Shown: one piece after another, positions 16,443 through 25,296 of the stretch
Layout of the letters: every line of letters starts with the position of its first letter
How positions within the stretch are numbered: the first letter of the stretch is position 1
Virus record (IMG/VR): IMGVR_UViG_3300032307_000186
Span: 1-47,837 of that record
Direction: 5' to 3' (one strand)
DNA: 47,837 nucleotides
Source: a virus
Program-made: the position numbers and the translations under genes
The notes under the pieces: generated by a model
Told to the model about the DNA's origin: nothing
What the model saw: the letters and a program-made list of their open reading frames with translations, nothing else
The model's database searches: none

Positions 16443-18100
16443 TACAACTCCGCACTAAATTCTAAGCAATCATTGAGAATGGCACAGACTCGACCGTCAG
16501 CGCCAGAAGCAAAACCACCAAGCTGAATCTTTGATGCTGCTCTTGTTGTCCTAGTTCCACCGTTAGCATCAACCACAAAACCAGTTGTTTGCGAGCCAGT
16601 TTGAGTTTCGGCTACTTGCGGATTGATAATAATTGGCGCAGCAATAGCAGAGATTGTTGGCTGACTTCTCATCTCCACTGGATAGGGGAGGCTGAATCTG
16701 GCAGTAGTTGCTGCGTTGAAAATTCCAGTCGCTGCGTTTCCACCTCTGAAGTAATACCGTTGACAAGCAGCTAGCTCGGCTTGGATACTTGGAGCATTGC
16801 GCCTAAATGGTGTTACTGCTGTGCCTGCTTCTAGTTGAACTCCCCAAAAATCAAAGGTGTTTTGTTGAAGTCCTAAAGTATTGGTACGAGCATTAAAATC
16901 GCTTCCTGCTGAACACCAAATTCGCAGTTCTAAATAAGATGTATTAATAGTAGTTCCAATGGTTTTACCAGAAATTGATGGAATAGTTATGGTTTCAGTA
17001 TACCTAGTCCAAGAAGTTGACAATGCTATTTTATCTACATAAGTATTTACTTCAGAACTTGGAGAACCACCAGAACCAAAGTTTTGATTTAACTCAATAG
17101 ATATGCTTGGCGTTCCAGAACCAGCTTTAGCCCAAAATGAAATAGTTACAGTTTGTCCTGCAAAGGTACGCACATCTTCAATTCTTTGTCCAATAGACTC
17201 AGACATAGTAGATTTAGTTGTTAGGGGGCATGAGGCTCTCATAAAGTTTCTAGGCTCGTGTCCAGCAATTGCGTTTCCAGGCGTAAAGGTCTCTACACTG
17301 TAAGTTCCAGCACCTTCTGATGAAAGCCCAAACCATCTATCAAATAAATAACCAGGAGTTCCAGCCCCTGGGTTTATTCCCGTTGCTGCTCTTTGGTTGA
17401 TTTCAAATGCACCATTAATAATAAAATTAGGAGACAAAGCTCCATCATTTCCAGGATCTCCTTGTGGCCCTGTTGCACCATCTGCTCCATCTGCTCCTGC
17501 TGGACCTTCTGGACCAATAATTGCAGGAGATAAAGGAACCCAAAAACCGTCATAGTAAATGTATGAGGTACCTTCAGAAGAATTAAACCAAACATTGCCA
17601 GCACTTGGGCTTGATGGTGCTGTGTCAGAAACAGTTACTCCATACTCATCAAGATTTAATTCTGTCCAGCTTGCATCTGTGCCATCAGTTGTTAAAAACT
17701 TTCCTTCATTATCAGTCTGATCTGGAAGAGCATCTACAGTTTCCCAGGTAGCATCTGTTCCGTCAGTAGTTAAAAATTTACCAGTGTTTCCAGTTTGATC
17801 TGGTAATGCATCTACTGATTCCCAGCTTACATCTGTACCGTCCGTAGTTAGGTACTTACCTTCGTTATCTGTTTGATTAGGAATTACTGTAACATTAAAG
17901 TTTAATTTTCCAAGCTCATCGTTGTAGGTTACAGAAATACCATTTTCTGTATTTGAGCTGACCATTCCGCCAACGGTATCTTGAACAAGTTCTCCAAGAG
18001 AGGTGTCTATTTTTTTAGCTAGTAGCTCAATATCTTCAGCAACGTTTACTGGATCAGATGGCTCTGGGTACGGTAATGCATAATTTGAAGTAGTTGCCAT
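16442..18100 (-). CDS. Tail fibre with QRYY C-terminal domain, copy A
   Basis: Protein of 552 residues. It has an N-terminal ALPYPEPSDPVNV attachment motif, three LPDQT(D/G)N repeats (~75-145), a collagen-like GPEGPAGADGADGATGP segment (~190-215) and a C-terminal beta domain with GTAVTPFRRNAPS, AELAACQRYY and a terminal FSAEL. These C-termini are typical of phage carbohydrate-binding fibres. Its IYYDGFWVPLSPAIIGPEGP region is nearly identical to that of the fibre at 25296-27107. A TGATATAAT box ends 9 nt before the start. Confidence 0.8.
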   Translation of the reverse strand: MATTSNYALPYPEPSDPVNVAEDIELLAKKIDTSLGELVQDTVGGMVSSNTENGISVTYNDELGKLNFNVTVIPNQTDNEGKYLTTDGTDVSWESVDALPDQTGNTGKFLTTDGTDATWETVDALPDQTDNEGKFLTTDGTDASWTELNLDEYGVTVSDTAPSSPSAGNVWFNSSEGTSYIYYDGFWVPLSPAIIGPEGPAGADGADGATGPQGDPGNDGALSPNFIINGAFEINQRAATGINPGAGTPGYLFDRWFGLSSEGAGTYSVETFTPGNAIAGHEPRNFMRASCPLTTKSTMSESIGQRIEDVRTFAGQTVTISFWAKAGSGTPSISIELNQNFGSGGSPSSEVNTYVDKIALSTSWTRYTETITIPSISGKTIGTTINTSYLELRIWCSAGSDFNARTNTLGLQQNTFDFWGVQLEAGTAVTPFRRNAPSIQAELAACQRYYFRGGNAATGIFNAATTARFSLPYPVEMRSQPTISAIAAPIIINPQVAETQTGSQTTGFVVDANGGTRTTRAASKIQLGGFASGADGRVCAILNDCLEFSAEL

Positions 18101-18109
18101 AATGTTTTA

Positions 18110-18118
18110 ATTATATCA
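18110..18118 (-). promoter_or_regulatory. Extended -10 promoter, TGATATAAT
   Basis: Minus strand TGATATAAT, hexamer ending 9 nt before the ATG at 18100; a near-leaderless start. Confidence 0.5.
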
Positions 18119-18141
18119 TATTAGGATGTTTATAATTTTTA

Positions 18142-18438
18142 TTAAGACGGTAGGTCTGGAAAGACAATCTTTTTTGGATCAGTAAAGTTGTCACTAAGAT
18201 CTCTTAGCTCTGTTCTGTACTGTCTCCACAATTCCCGCTGACTTTCGCTCAAAGCGTTGTCTGGTGCTTGTGACCAATCTGACTCATTTAGGAGTGCGTT
18301 CCTCCACCACTTAGCAATAGCCCACCACTGTTCATTCGTTATTTCAGACTCTTCCATAGTTTGAGCTTGTTGCTCTATGCTTGGAAAGCAATCAATTAAT
18401 ACACCCCAAAATGGAATCTCTGTAATTTTTTTACCCAT
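18142..18438 (-). CDS. Tail fibre assembly protein
   Basis: Protein of 98 residues. The RNALLNESDWSQAPDNALS motif followed by LWRQYRTELRDLSDN is the signature of the phage tail (fibre) assembly chaperone family, in which RN.LL..(S/T)DWTQ.PD and YR..LR are conserved. RBS AAGGAG is ideally placed. It follows the collar-domain fibre and probably assists its folding. Confidence 0.75.
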   Translation of the reverse strand: MGKKITEIPFWGVLIDCFPSIEQQAQTMEESEITNEQWWAIAKWWRNALLNESDWSQAPDNALSESQRELWRQYRTELRDLSDNFTDPKKIVFPDLPS

Positions 18439-18446
18439 TTTTCTCC

Positions 18447-19727
18447 TTATGTTTTAATAATGTAGTTTACCACAATGTATGGTTGCAAGTTGTTGTGAGC
18501 TTGATCACTACCAGCTGAAGAAGTGCTAAAGCTATGAGTGTGGTTTGCGGAAATTCCACCAGTTGAAAAATTGTGAGTGTGTCCAGAGCTAACAGTTCCA
18601 GTTGCACCACCATGAGAGTGAGTTCCAGCAAATGCGGTACCTGATGCAGCTGGTTCGTTAGCTTGGAAAGTGCTTGTAGTTCCAGCCTGTCTACCTCCAG
18701 AAAATCTAGTCTGAACCGCAGTATACGAATGATTGTGGTTTCCATCTCCACCAATTGCGTGACTGTGATTCTGATTAATATCACCAGTAACACCGCTATG
18801 TGAGTGGTCTGAACTAACTGTTCCAGTTGTTCCAGAGTGAGAGTGGGATGGCATTTGTCCAGGTGTTAGGGCAACCGTCTTAGCTCCAGCGGTTTCACCC
18901 AATGCATCAAATTCTGTTTGAGCAGTATCTCTACCTACTGGCACTCTACCCTTTAGATTTGGAATTACAAAGCTAGAACCAGAACCACCATAAGTATATC
19001 CAATTGCTGCAAACAAATCTGCAAATGTAACAGTGCTTACAGATTGTCCCTCACACAAAAGGTATCCTGCTGGAGCTGTTGAACCTGCAAACTGAGAAAT
19101 TACACCAGCTGGTGTTCCACCACTTGTACTAGCCAATCTTCCAGTAATTGTATTGTTGGCTGCCTCAAGGCTTATTGTTTTGTTTGTGAGGGTTTGTGTA
19201 GTATTTGTTCCCACAAGCTCTGTAGAGGCATCTGGTAGCGTTATAGACCTATTTGCTGTTGGAGTGGTAGTTCCTAATACAACAGAAAAAGCATTTCCAG
19301 CTGGTCCTAAAAAGCTAATACCGCTATTTGAAATAGAGTTATTTGTTAAAGTTTTGTTTGATACGGTTACTGAGTTAATCAGTGTTACTTCTGGAGTTTG
19401 CCATGCAATACCAGTACCCCCAGTTCCAGACGCTACTGTTAAAACTTGTCCAGGTGTAGTGCTTAGTGGAATTGTTGCTAAAGTTTCTGCTGCCGTAGAA
19501 GAAACTAAAGCACCTCTAGCTGGCCATAGGCTTAGTGGCACAGGAGTTGGAATGCTGTCAATCTGATTTTGAAGATCTGTTAAATGGTATACCATTGACT
19601 TTTCAGCATCTGAATTAAGACCGTAGTGATACAGCCTAAATGCTGCTTGAATATCAGCGGTATCAGTAATAGATGGAATCTTTGTATTGTATTCAGTATC
19701 TAAACCTGAAGCAATATCTTCTGGCAT
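18447..19727 (-). CDS. Tail fibre with collar domain, copy A
   Basis: Protein of 426 residues. A tail-collar domain (about 205-270) reads GVISQFAGSTAPAGYLLCEGQ, then FAAIGYTYGGSG and IPNLKGRVPVGRD. It is followed by a His-rich region with several HSH and H-x-H motifs, which in phage fibres coordinate metal ions in the trimer core, and ends NNLQPYIVVNYIIKT. Very similar to the fibres at 20941-21903 and 27122-28480. Confidence 0.85.
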   Translation of the reverse strand: MPEDIASGLDTEYNTKIPSITDTADIQAAFRLYHYGLNSDAEKSMVYHLTDLQNQIDSIPTPVPLSLWPARGALVSSTAAETLATIPLSTTPGQVLTVASGTGGTGIAWQTPEVTLINSVTVSNKTLTNNSISNSGISFLGPAGNAFSVVLGTTTPTANRSITLPDASTELVGTNTTQTLTNKTISLEAANNTITGRLASTSGGTPAGVISQFAGSTAPAGYLLCEGQSVSTVTFADLFAAIGYTYGGSGSSFVIPNLKGRVPVGRDTAQTEFDALGETAGAKTVALTPGQMPSHSHSGTTGTVSSDHSHSGVTGDINQNHSHAIGGDGNHNHSYTAVQTRFSGGRQAGTTSTFQANEPAASGTAFAGTHSHGGATGTVSSGHTHNFSTGGISANHTHSFSTSSAGSDQAHNNLQPYIVVNYIIKT

Positions 19728-19735
19728 TTAAGTTC

Positions 19736-20299
19736 CTAACTTAGGTATGAAATAAACGTGTGGACTTTATGGTCTCCACTTAGGTTGCTCCAACTAGTAC
19801 CGTTCCACTCAGCACCTTTAATAATAATTTGAACATACTTTACAGTAGAGATTGTTGCAATACTATAAGTAAAAGAAGAAGCGACTGGATTTCCAGCGGC
19901 ATTTTCAAGATTGTACCTAACAGTAAACTGACTAGCAGCTATAGTTGTGTCAGAGGTAATTGTTGATACTGGAATATTTAGTGTAGCTTCTCCAGCAGTA
20001 AACGAAACAGTCGTAATTGCAGAAGCTTGCTGTGGATTAAGTTTTAAGATTTTAATCCAAGCTGGGGTACCAACTTCAGCTACATACTGATACATCCAGC
20101 TATAGTCTGCAGAACTTGTATTAATATAAAGATCGTATAACTTTACATCTTGAGATGCTAAAACTGTTGCTGGGTTACCGCTTCCCACCCAAGTTCTACT
20201 GCCTCTTTCACCAGATCTTCCAAAGTCTACGGATACGTCAACAGTTGCTGGTCCACCAAAAACATCCAGATCTTCATTCTCAAGAATGTAATCTACCAT
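19736..20299 (-). CDS. Tail fibre / baseplate protein
   Basis: Protein of 187 residues, beta-rich, with VDVSVDFGRSGERGSRTW near residues 20-40 and YDLYINTSS near 55-65. It is translationally coupled to the preceding BppU-like gene by TAATG overlap. Family not certain; position suggests a fibre or receptor-binding component. Confidence 0.6.
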   Translation of the reverse strand: MVDYILENEDLDVFGGPATVDVSVDFGRSGERGSRTWVGSGNPATVLASQDVKLYDLYINTSSADYSWMYQYVAEVGTPAWIKILKLNPQQASAITTVSFTAGEATLNIPVSTITSDTTIAASQFTVRYNLENAAGNPVASSFTYSIATISTVKYVQIIIKGAEWNGTSWSNLSGDHKVHTFISYLS

Positions 20300-20673
20300 T
20301 AGGACTCTTCTGATTCTTCTGATACTGGGGCTTGGGTGACATCATTCGTTACAGAGATAGTTCCCCTTAGCAGTGTATAAACTGTAAACGCATTTCTAAT
20401 TTCAACATCGTAAAAGTAGGTTGTACCTTCATTTAGGGATTGACCAACTGTTGGGGTAATCGTGCAAGTAATAAAATCATTTACTGTATTAACTACTGCC
20501 AAACCAGTGTTGCGTATTCCACCTGGGCCAGTTACAGTAGATATAGTAAAAGTTGCACCATTTAGGTAATCATCAAGTGGAAAGGGATTTCCATTACCAT
20601 CTTTTGGACGGATGATAAATTCAAAGGTATCACCTTTGTAATAGTTAAAATTGTATGTACCTGGAAATGCCAT
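20299..20673 (-). CDS. BppU-like baseplate protein
   Basis: Protein of 124 residues. The start MAFPGTYNFNYYKGDTFEFIIRPKDGNGNPFPL matches the N-terminal domain of upper baseplate proteins (BppU family), which anchor receptor-binding proteins. A serine/glutamate tail follows. It has TGGTATAAT upstream at 20691-20699 and an AAGGAG ribosome site. A related domain occurs at 34710-35108. Confidence 0.65.
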   Translation of the reverse strand: MAFPGTYNFNYYKGDTFEFIIRPKDGNGNPFPLDDYLNGATFTISTVTGPGGIRNTGLAVVNTVNDFITCTITPTVGQSLNEGTTYFYDVEIRNAFTVYTLLRGTISVTNDVTQAPVSEESEES

Positions 20674-20690
20674 CGTTACTCCTTGTTAAG

Positions 20691-20699
20691 ATTATACCA
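20691..20699 (-). promoter_or_regulatory. Extended -10 promoter, TGGTATAAT
   Basis: Minus strand TGGTATAAT upstream of the BppU-like gene; the leader carries AAGGAG. Confidence 0.55.
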
Positions 20700-20708
20700 T
20701 ATAAGAGC

Positions 20709-20930
20709 TTAAGACTCTTCTGTCTCAATAATTTCTTCAACAATTGATCCAGGTGGCGGAGGTGGTGGTGTAAATTCTGCCTGATCTAAAACTTCGCAAT
20801 CAGTGATTATCATTCCGCAAATACCACATGAATGTGATGTTGTTGGATTGTCATACCAAAAAGATGAGGAGTTTTCATTATTTATACAGCCCTCAGTAGA
20901 GCATTTAACACTCAAAAAATATCTAATCAT
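20709..20930 (-). CDS. Small Cys-pair protein with Pro-rich tail
   Basis: Protein of 73 residues: CSTEGC and CGIC pairs (about residues 10-38) are spaced like a zinc ribbon, then FTPPPPPPG and an acidic tail. Coupled to the preceding collar fibre gene (GGAG site in its last codons). Role unknown; it may stabilise a fibre or bind nucleic acid. Confidence 0.55.
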   Translation of the reverse strand: MIRYFLSVKCSTEGCINNENSSSFWYDNPTTSHSCGICGMIITDCEVLDQAEFTPPPPPPGSIVEEIIETEES

Positions 20931-20940
20931 TTTTTATCTC

Positions 20941-21903
20941 CTATGTCTTAATTATATAGTTTAGCACAATGTATGGCTGAAGATTATTGACTGGAGAAGA
21001 AGTACCAGTGCCGTTACCAGTAGTAAAAGTGTGATTGTGTGTTGCACTTCTTCCACCAGTTGTAAAGCTGTGGCTGTGGTCGGAGCTCACTGTTCCAGTA
21101 GAGTAATTAAGACCAAACTGAACTCCTCCAGCTGCTCTTCCGTGACCAAAACCGTTTCCTTGGTCAAATCCAGCTAGACCGTTAAGTCCATGGGTATGGT
21201 TTGCAGAAATTCCACCAGTTGAACCAGAGTGGGTGTGCTCCTGAGTTTCAGCATTTGTGGTTCCAGTGTGAGTGTGGGCTGCCATGTTTGCTTCAGTAAG
21301 CGTGACAGTTTTGCTACCGCCAGTTTCTCCAAGAGCATCAAATTCAGTGTCAGAACCCCTACCTACAGGAACTCTGTTTTGTAGGTTTGGTATGTTAAAG
21401 CTTGAACCTGATCCACCATAGGTATAACCAATAGCTGCAAACAAATTAGCAAAAGTTGTTGTGCTTACAGACTGACCTGTGCATAGCAAGTAGCCGTCAG
21501 GTGCGGATGATCCAGCAAATTGAGAAATTACTCCAGCAGGAGTTATAGCTGATATTGGAGCTTTTCCTGAAAGATCAGTTGTTAAATCAGTAACCTGTGA
21601 TTGAGCAATAGTAATTGGGTCTGACCCATTTGAAGAATGACTGCTAGCATGAGAATGTGGAGTTCTTGCATCAGTTAGCCTTGAGTCTGATTCTATTACT
21701 GCTGTTCCTGTAATTTGAGTTGGTGTAATTTCGATTGGATCAGTACCGCTGGAATGATGCGTTTCGCCATGCTCTATCAAAGTTGCAAGGGTACCAAAAA
21801 GAGCTTTCCATACTTCATCAGTTTCTGACCATTGCCAAGCTCTGCCAGGTATCTCAAAAATCTGACCATCAGTTGGTTCATTTGGAAAATTAACAGCGGC
21901 CAT
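20941..21903 (-). CDS. Tail fibre with collar domain, copy B
   Basis: Protein of 320 residues. N-terminal FPNEPTDGQIFEIPGRAWQW attachment segment, LTTDLSGKA repeats, a collar domain (GVISQFAGSSAPDGYLLCTGQ ... IPNLQNRVPVGRG), a His-rich HTHTG/HSHS region and the end NNLQPYIVLNYIIKT. Closely related to copies A and C. The ATG sits 7 nt after TGGTATAAT, implying a leaderless mRNA. Confidence 0.85.
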   Translation of the reverse strand: MAAVNFPNEPTDGQIFEIPGRAWQWSETDEVWKALFGTLATLIEHGETHHSSGTDPIEITPTQITGTAVIESDSRLTDARTPHSHASSHSSNGSDPITIAQSQVTDLTTDLSGKAPISAITPAGVISQFAGSSAPDGYLLCTGQSVSTTTFANLFAAIGYTYGGSGSSFNIPNLQNRVPVGRGSDTEFDALGETGGSKTVTLTEANMAAHTHTGTTNAETQEHTHSGSTGGISANHTHGLNGLAGFDQGNGFGHGRAAGGVQFGLNYSTGTVSSDHSHSFTTGGRSATHNHTFTTGNGTGTSSPVNNLQPYIVLNYIIKT

Positions 21904-21910
21904 ATTAGCT

Positions 21911-21919
21911 ATTATACCA
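21911..21919 (-). promoter_or_regulatory. Leaderless promoter, TGGTATAAT
   Basis: Minus strand TGGTATAAT, hexamer ending 7 nt before the ATG at 21903. Confidence 0.6.
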
Positions 21920-21935
21920 TAATTAACTATTTAGA

Positions 21936-22262
21936 CTAGACTGGCTTAGGGTATTTTGCTTTTACTGCTAAGCAAGCAGCAATGTAGGCATCAATCTGTT
22001 CTTGATCACCTTTTGCAATACCGTCAAGATAATCAGTGATTGGTGGGTACTCTCGTGCACGAAGACGTTGATACTGTAGTGCATCGTAAGCAGCTTGTAG
22101 TCTTGCTACTTCCGCTAGGCATTCTTCTTCAGTTGGTTGAGACTGATCTTCATCTAGCCAGTCAAGGCCAGAGTAATCTTCACCAGTTAAGGACCACTGT
22201 GCTCCTGGGGTAAGAGACATAAGTGCGTCTGATATCCCTAATATTCTATTTATGCTATCCAT
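21936..22262 (-). CDS. Conserved fibre-cluster protein
   Basis: Protein of 108 residues. PTEEECLAEVARLQAAYDAL, QRLRAREYPPITDYLDG and DAYIAACLAVKAKYPKP match a conserved family widespread in aquatic phage fibre loci, of unknown function and probably related to tail fibre assembly. RBS AGGATAATA overlaps the start region. The C-terminus is a helical, Lys/Pro-ending segment. Confidence 0.65.
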   Translation of the reverse strand: MDSINRILGISDALMSLTPGAQWSLTGEDYSGLDWLDEDQSQPTEEECLAEVARLQAAYDALQYQRLRAREYPPITDYLDGIAKGDQEQIDAYIAACLAVKAKYPKPV

Positions 22263-22264
22263 TA

Positions 22265-22762
22265 TTATCCTATCTTATAAATTGTTGCTACAATAGCTCT
22301 TCCAGCTTGTACATCTGGAGTAGCCTGAACCATAGTTCCACCAGCCCTATACAGGCGGATTTGATATGGGCTATTTGCCTGAGTTATATTTACTAACAAG
22401 GAAAAATGAAACGGACCTGGATCGTTAACTACGTTTCCAGTTCCATAACTTCTGGCAATTATTGTATCGGTTGCTGGGTGATAAACATTGACACCAGTCC
22501 AGACGTCACTTGAGGTGCTACCTATTCGCATTCCCACATTTAGGTTGTAAATTCCAGTATAAGCAAAGGTAATCTGATTAGAAGACAAGGATATATTTTT
22601 GTTGTTTACTATTTCATCCCAAGTTATATTTTGATGACCTGAGCCAAAAGTTACCCCAGCAATTTTATTTATTTGAGCATAGGCAGGCACAAGCTCAGTT
22701 GCTTCAGATGGGTGTGTTCCCAAAGTAGTTTCCCATTTGTCAAACCTCATTGTTGATGTCAT
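22265..22762 (-). CDS. Receptor-binding beta-sandwich protein 1
   Basis: Protein of 165 residues with the pattern of a TNF/C1q-like jelly-roll: YAQINKIAGVTFG near 27-40, a YTGIYNLNVGMRIG strand pair near 88-101, and a final RAIVATIYKIG. Such domains form trimeric receptor-binding heads. It is one of three consecutive coupled genes of similar fold. Confidence 0.55.
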   Translation of the reverse strand: MTSTMRFDKWETTLGTHPSEATELVPAYAQINKIAGVTFGSGHQNITWDEIVNNKNISLSSNQITFAYTGIYNLNVGMRIGSTSSDVWTGVNVYHPATDTIIARSYGTGNVVNDPGPFHFSLLVNITQANSPYQIRLYRAGGTMVQATPDVQAGRAIVATIYKIG

Positions 22763-23238
22763 TGTGCTATCTCCATAACTGTAATTGTTGATCGATTTTG
22801 ACCGCCACCATCAACATAATTAACGGTAAACGCCATTCCAGGGTTAAAGTTTCTCATGTATGCGCTATAGGTCACTGGAGATGTTGTATTGGGTGAGTCT
22901 AAAAATTGCATAGTTCCGTAATTAAATTCGCCAGCTTGATAAGCGTAATACCCAGAGGTAGCAATATTTGTTGTGTTATTTCTAAAAATTGACAAAAATC
23001 CAGTTACAAGTGATGACGTATACAATCCAATATTTAAAGTAATTAATATTCTGCTATTTGCAAGTCTTGGTGTTATTGTGGCTGATAACGCCGAACCACC
23101 AACCTGAACAAAAGATGTTGAGCTTACCGTTGTTGTGGTGATTGATTCGGCATAAGCAACTTGCACCACATGACCTGGAGCGTAAGTAGAGCCAGTTCCG
23201 CTGATATCGGTAATCGTGTTCACTCTCAGTTGACTCAT
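22759..23238 (-). CDS. Receptor-binding beta-sandwich protein 2
   Basis: Protein of 159 residues: starts MSQLRVNTITDISGTG, then YAPGHVVQVAYAESITTT, ARLANSRILITLNIGL-like strands and a final RSTITVMEIAQ. Related to the next gene (shared APGHVIQV and SRI strands). GGAGG ribosome site. Probably a fibre tip. Confidence 0.6.
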   Translation of the reverse strand: MSQLRVNTITDISGTGSTYAPGHVVQVAYAESITTTTVSSTSFVQVGGSALSATITPRLANSRILITLNIGLYTSSLVTGFLSIFRNNTTNIATSGYYAYQAGEFNYGTMQFLDSPNTTSPVTYSAYMRNFNPGMAFTVNYVDGGGQNRSTITVMEIAQ

Positions 23239-23819
23239 TGTGCCACCTCCATTAGCATCATTCCACTAGTTCCAAGTTCAAAACCGTTTGCTTGACCAGA
23301 CCAGCCAACTGTTCTATTTGTAAAAATAGTTCCAGCGTATTGAGGAAGCCAAGTAACTCTATAAATAACCTCCGAAAGTGTACCAGGAGAGTCTGATGTA
23401 AAAAAGCTCATTGTTTCAGGGGTGCTATCATTATCAGCCGCAGTATAAGAAGTTGCGCCAATAGTAATACCGTTTTGGTTAGTTGAGCCAAGACCTTCAG
23501 TTTGTCTAGCAATTTGAACGCCGTTTCTACTTAGTCCAAAAACAGAGTCCCAAGTCAAGCCGTGGCTATTAAACTCACCAAACCATCTAGCTTGAATTAC
23601 TATTCTGCTGTTAATACTTTTTGGTGTAATTCTTGCTTCTAATCCAGTAATTGCAGTTGCGGTATTAGCAGCAACACCCTGGGAAACTCTGCCAATATAA
23701 TCTACATTTACAACTTGAATAACGTGACCTGGAGCAAAGAGTTCATGCCCAGATGGTACTCTAACAACATTGTTATTGACTGGCAAGCCTCTAAGCTGGC
23801 CTACAGTTAGCTCACTCAT
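23235..23819 (-). CDS. Receptor-binding beta-sandwich protein 3
   Basis: Protein of ~194 residues, starting MSELTVGQLRGLPVNN at 23819 where ATGA overlap and GGAG support the start. Contains FAPGHVIQVVNVDYIGR and a C-terminal GTSGMMLMEVAQ shared in pattern with the neighbour. The duplication of this domain in adjacent genes suggests tandem expansion of receptor-binding heads. Confidence 0.6.
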   Translation of the reverse strand: MSELTVGQLRGLPVNNNVVRVPSGHELFAPGHVIQVVNVDYIGRVSQGVAANTATAITGLEARITPKSINSRIVIQARWFGEFNSHGLTWDSVFGLSRNGVQIARQTEGLGSTNQNGITIGATSYTAADNDSTPETMSFFTSDSPGTLSEVIYRVTWLPQYAGTIFTNRTVGWSGQANGFELGTSGMMLMEVAQ

Positions 23820-24079
23820 ACAACACTCCAAGAAGATCCGCTGGCTATAGTTACAGTTACTCCACTAGCAATAGTGATTGGTCCTGCACTTACTCCATTA
23901 TACCCTGAATTTATATTATAGTTTTCAGAAATAGTCTGTTCATTAATCTGGATCGCAAATGTATCTGGAATTGTGACGGCACCAACAGAGTCCCATGCTG
24001 TACCATTCCAAACCCAAGACCTGTTTAGATAAGTGTAAACCTGCCCAGTGGTAGGGCTGTTAGGAAAATCAATAGGCAT
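23816..24079 (-). CDS. Small fibre attachment protein
   Basis: Protein of 87 residues: PIDFPNSPTTGQVYTYLNRS followed by WVWNGTAWDS, the same attachment module found at the N-termini of larger fibres (16258, 21903, 25141), then a short Thr/Ser/Val beta tail. It is either a minimal fibre base or a former fibre that lost its head. Coupled by overlap on both sides. Confidence 0.6.
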   Translation of the reverse strand: MPIDFPNSPTTGQVYTYLNRSWVWNGTAWDSVGAVTIPDTFAIQINEQTISENYNINSGYNGVSAGPITIASGVTVTIASGSSWSVV

Positions 24080-24234
24080 TATTCTGTCTCCTCTGCTTCG
24101 TTACCTTCGGCAACCCAAGCAAGGTATGCCTGGTAGTCGCTGTTAGCAGGATCTTGTGGAATACCCCAGACCGTGCCGTCTTCGTCTGTTCTTGTAATAA
24201 AAGAACCAAAATCGTTTTTAAATATTTTATACAT
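24079..24234 (-). CDS. Small fibre-cassette protein, copy B
   Basis: 51 residues from the ATG at 24234 (MYKIFKNDFGSF), with GGAG just upstream inside the fibre's stop region. C-terminal block PQDPANSDYQAYLAWVAEG is nearly identical to copy A. Follows the QRYY fibre at 24236-25141. Confidence 0.75.
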   Translation of the reverse strand: MYKIFKNDFGSFITRTDEDGTVWGIPQDPANSDYQAYLAWVAEGNEAEETE

Positions 24235-24235
24235 T

Positions 24236-25141
24236 TTATAACTCCGCCGATACATCAATAAATTTTTGAGACGCATTTGTAGCTAGGTACATTTTTACTG
24301 CATCTGAAGCAGCAAAAGATGCATTTAAGTTAAACTCAATATCAATGGCAGTTCTTGTAGTAAACCATTGATTAGTGAGCCATGTTCCAGTTCTTGTATA
24401 CGCTCCATTCCAAAAATCAAATGTTCCAGAAGCAGAAATAGAAGGATTGGCCCTCATTTCAACTGGTAAAACAACAGAAACTCTAGAAGCACCACCTGAA
24501 GTACCGCCAGTACCAACACCAGCACCAGCTGGATCAATTAGCCTAACAAAATATCTCTGACAAGCAGCTAGTTCAGCTTGCAAAGTTGAACCGTTTCGCC
24601 TGAATGGTGTGGCTACTGGGCTTGCTTCAAGCTGAACAAAACCTAGAGTCCTCGTTCCAACGCTGGCAGTAAACTCAACTTCAACGTTTGCTAAGCCGTC
24701 AAGGGTTAGGGTAATAGGCGACGCTGCGTAGGCGGGTGCTGTAGACCCAGCGTTATAGACACGACCAGTTGCGGTACCCTGCCAAGAAAGCGTGTAGACC
24801 CCAGGCCTAATGTTTTGCCTTTCTACAACTTGCTCAATTCTTCCACCTTCATTAAGTGTTACTAGCTGTCCTTGTGGGGCAGCGGTAAAAGTAAGGTTTA
24901 CGACATCACCTGTTGATTTCCAACGGTCAAAGCCATATGTTCCATTAAGGTTTGTACCTGAAACGTAAGCTCTTTGGTTTATCTCAAATGCACCATTGAT
25001 AAGTATGTTACCAGTAGGTATAGCTAGCGGAGGGTTAGTTGAGCTAGGGCTATCCCAAGTAGCGCCAGTCCAAACCCATGATCTACCACCGCTTGTAAAC
25101 ACTTGCCCTACTGTTGGGCTAGTTGGAAATAAAATTGGCAT
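24236..25141 (-). CDS. Tail fibre with QRYY C-terminal domain, copy B
   Basis: Protein of 301 residues. Starts with the FPTSPTVGQVFTSGGRSWVW attachment module, then a jelly-roll-like region with ILINGAFEINQRAYVSGTN, and the shared ATPFRRNGS, AELAACQRYFVRL and terminal DVSAEL. Shorter than copies A and C because it lacks the collagen-like spacer. Start shares one base with the stop of small protein copy C. Confidence 0.8.
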   Translation of the reverse strand: MPILFPTSPTVGQVFTSGGRSWVWTGATWDSPSSTNPPLAIPTGNILINGAFEINQRAYVSGTNLNGTYGFDRWKSTGDVVNLTFTAAPQGQLVTLNEGGRIEQVVERQNIRPGVYTLSWQGTATGRVYNAGSTAPAYAASPITLTLDGLANVEVEFTASVGTRTLGFVQLEASPVATPFRRNGSTLQAELAACQRYFVRLIDPAGAGVGTGGTSGGASRVSVVLPVEMRANPSISASGTFDFWNGAYTRTGTWLTNQWFTTRTAIDIEFNLNASFAASDAVKMYLATNASQKFIDVSAEL

Positions 25142-25296
25142 TATTCTGTCTCCGCCTCAAGTTGTGCTAGGTAAGCCTGGTAGTGATTGTTAGCTGGGTC
25201 AGCTGGGATCATCCACTCTTTTCCATCTTCTTCAATCATTACAATTTGTTCAACTATATTAGACATAAACTCAACCTCTCTTAATTCAAATCTCAT
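25141..25296 (-). CDS. Small fibre-cassette protein, copy C
   Basis: 51 residues, MRFELREVEF..., ending PADPANNHYQAYLAQLEAETE. Third paralogue of the cassette protein, directly overlapping the stop of the fibre copy C. Two adjacent ATGs (25299, 25296); the second has the better GGAG spacing. Confidence 0.7.
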   Translation of the reverse strand: MRFELREVEFMSNIVEQIVMIEEDGKEWMIPADPANNHYQAYLAQLEAETE

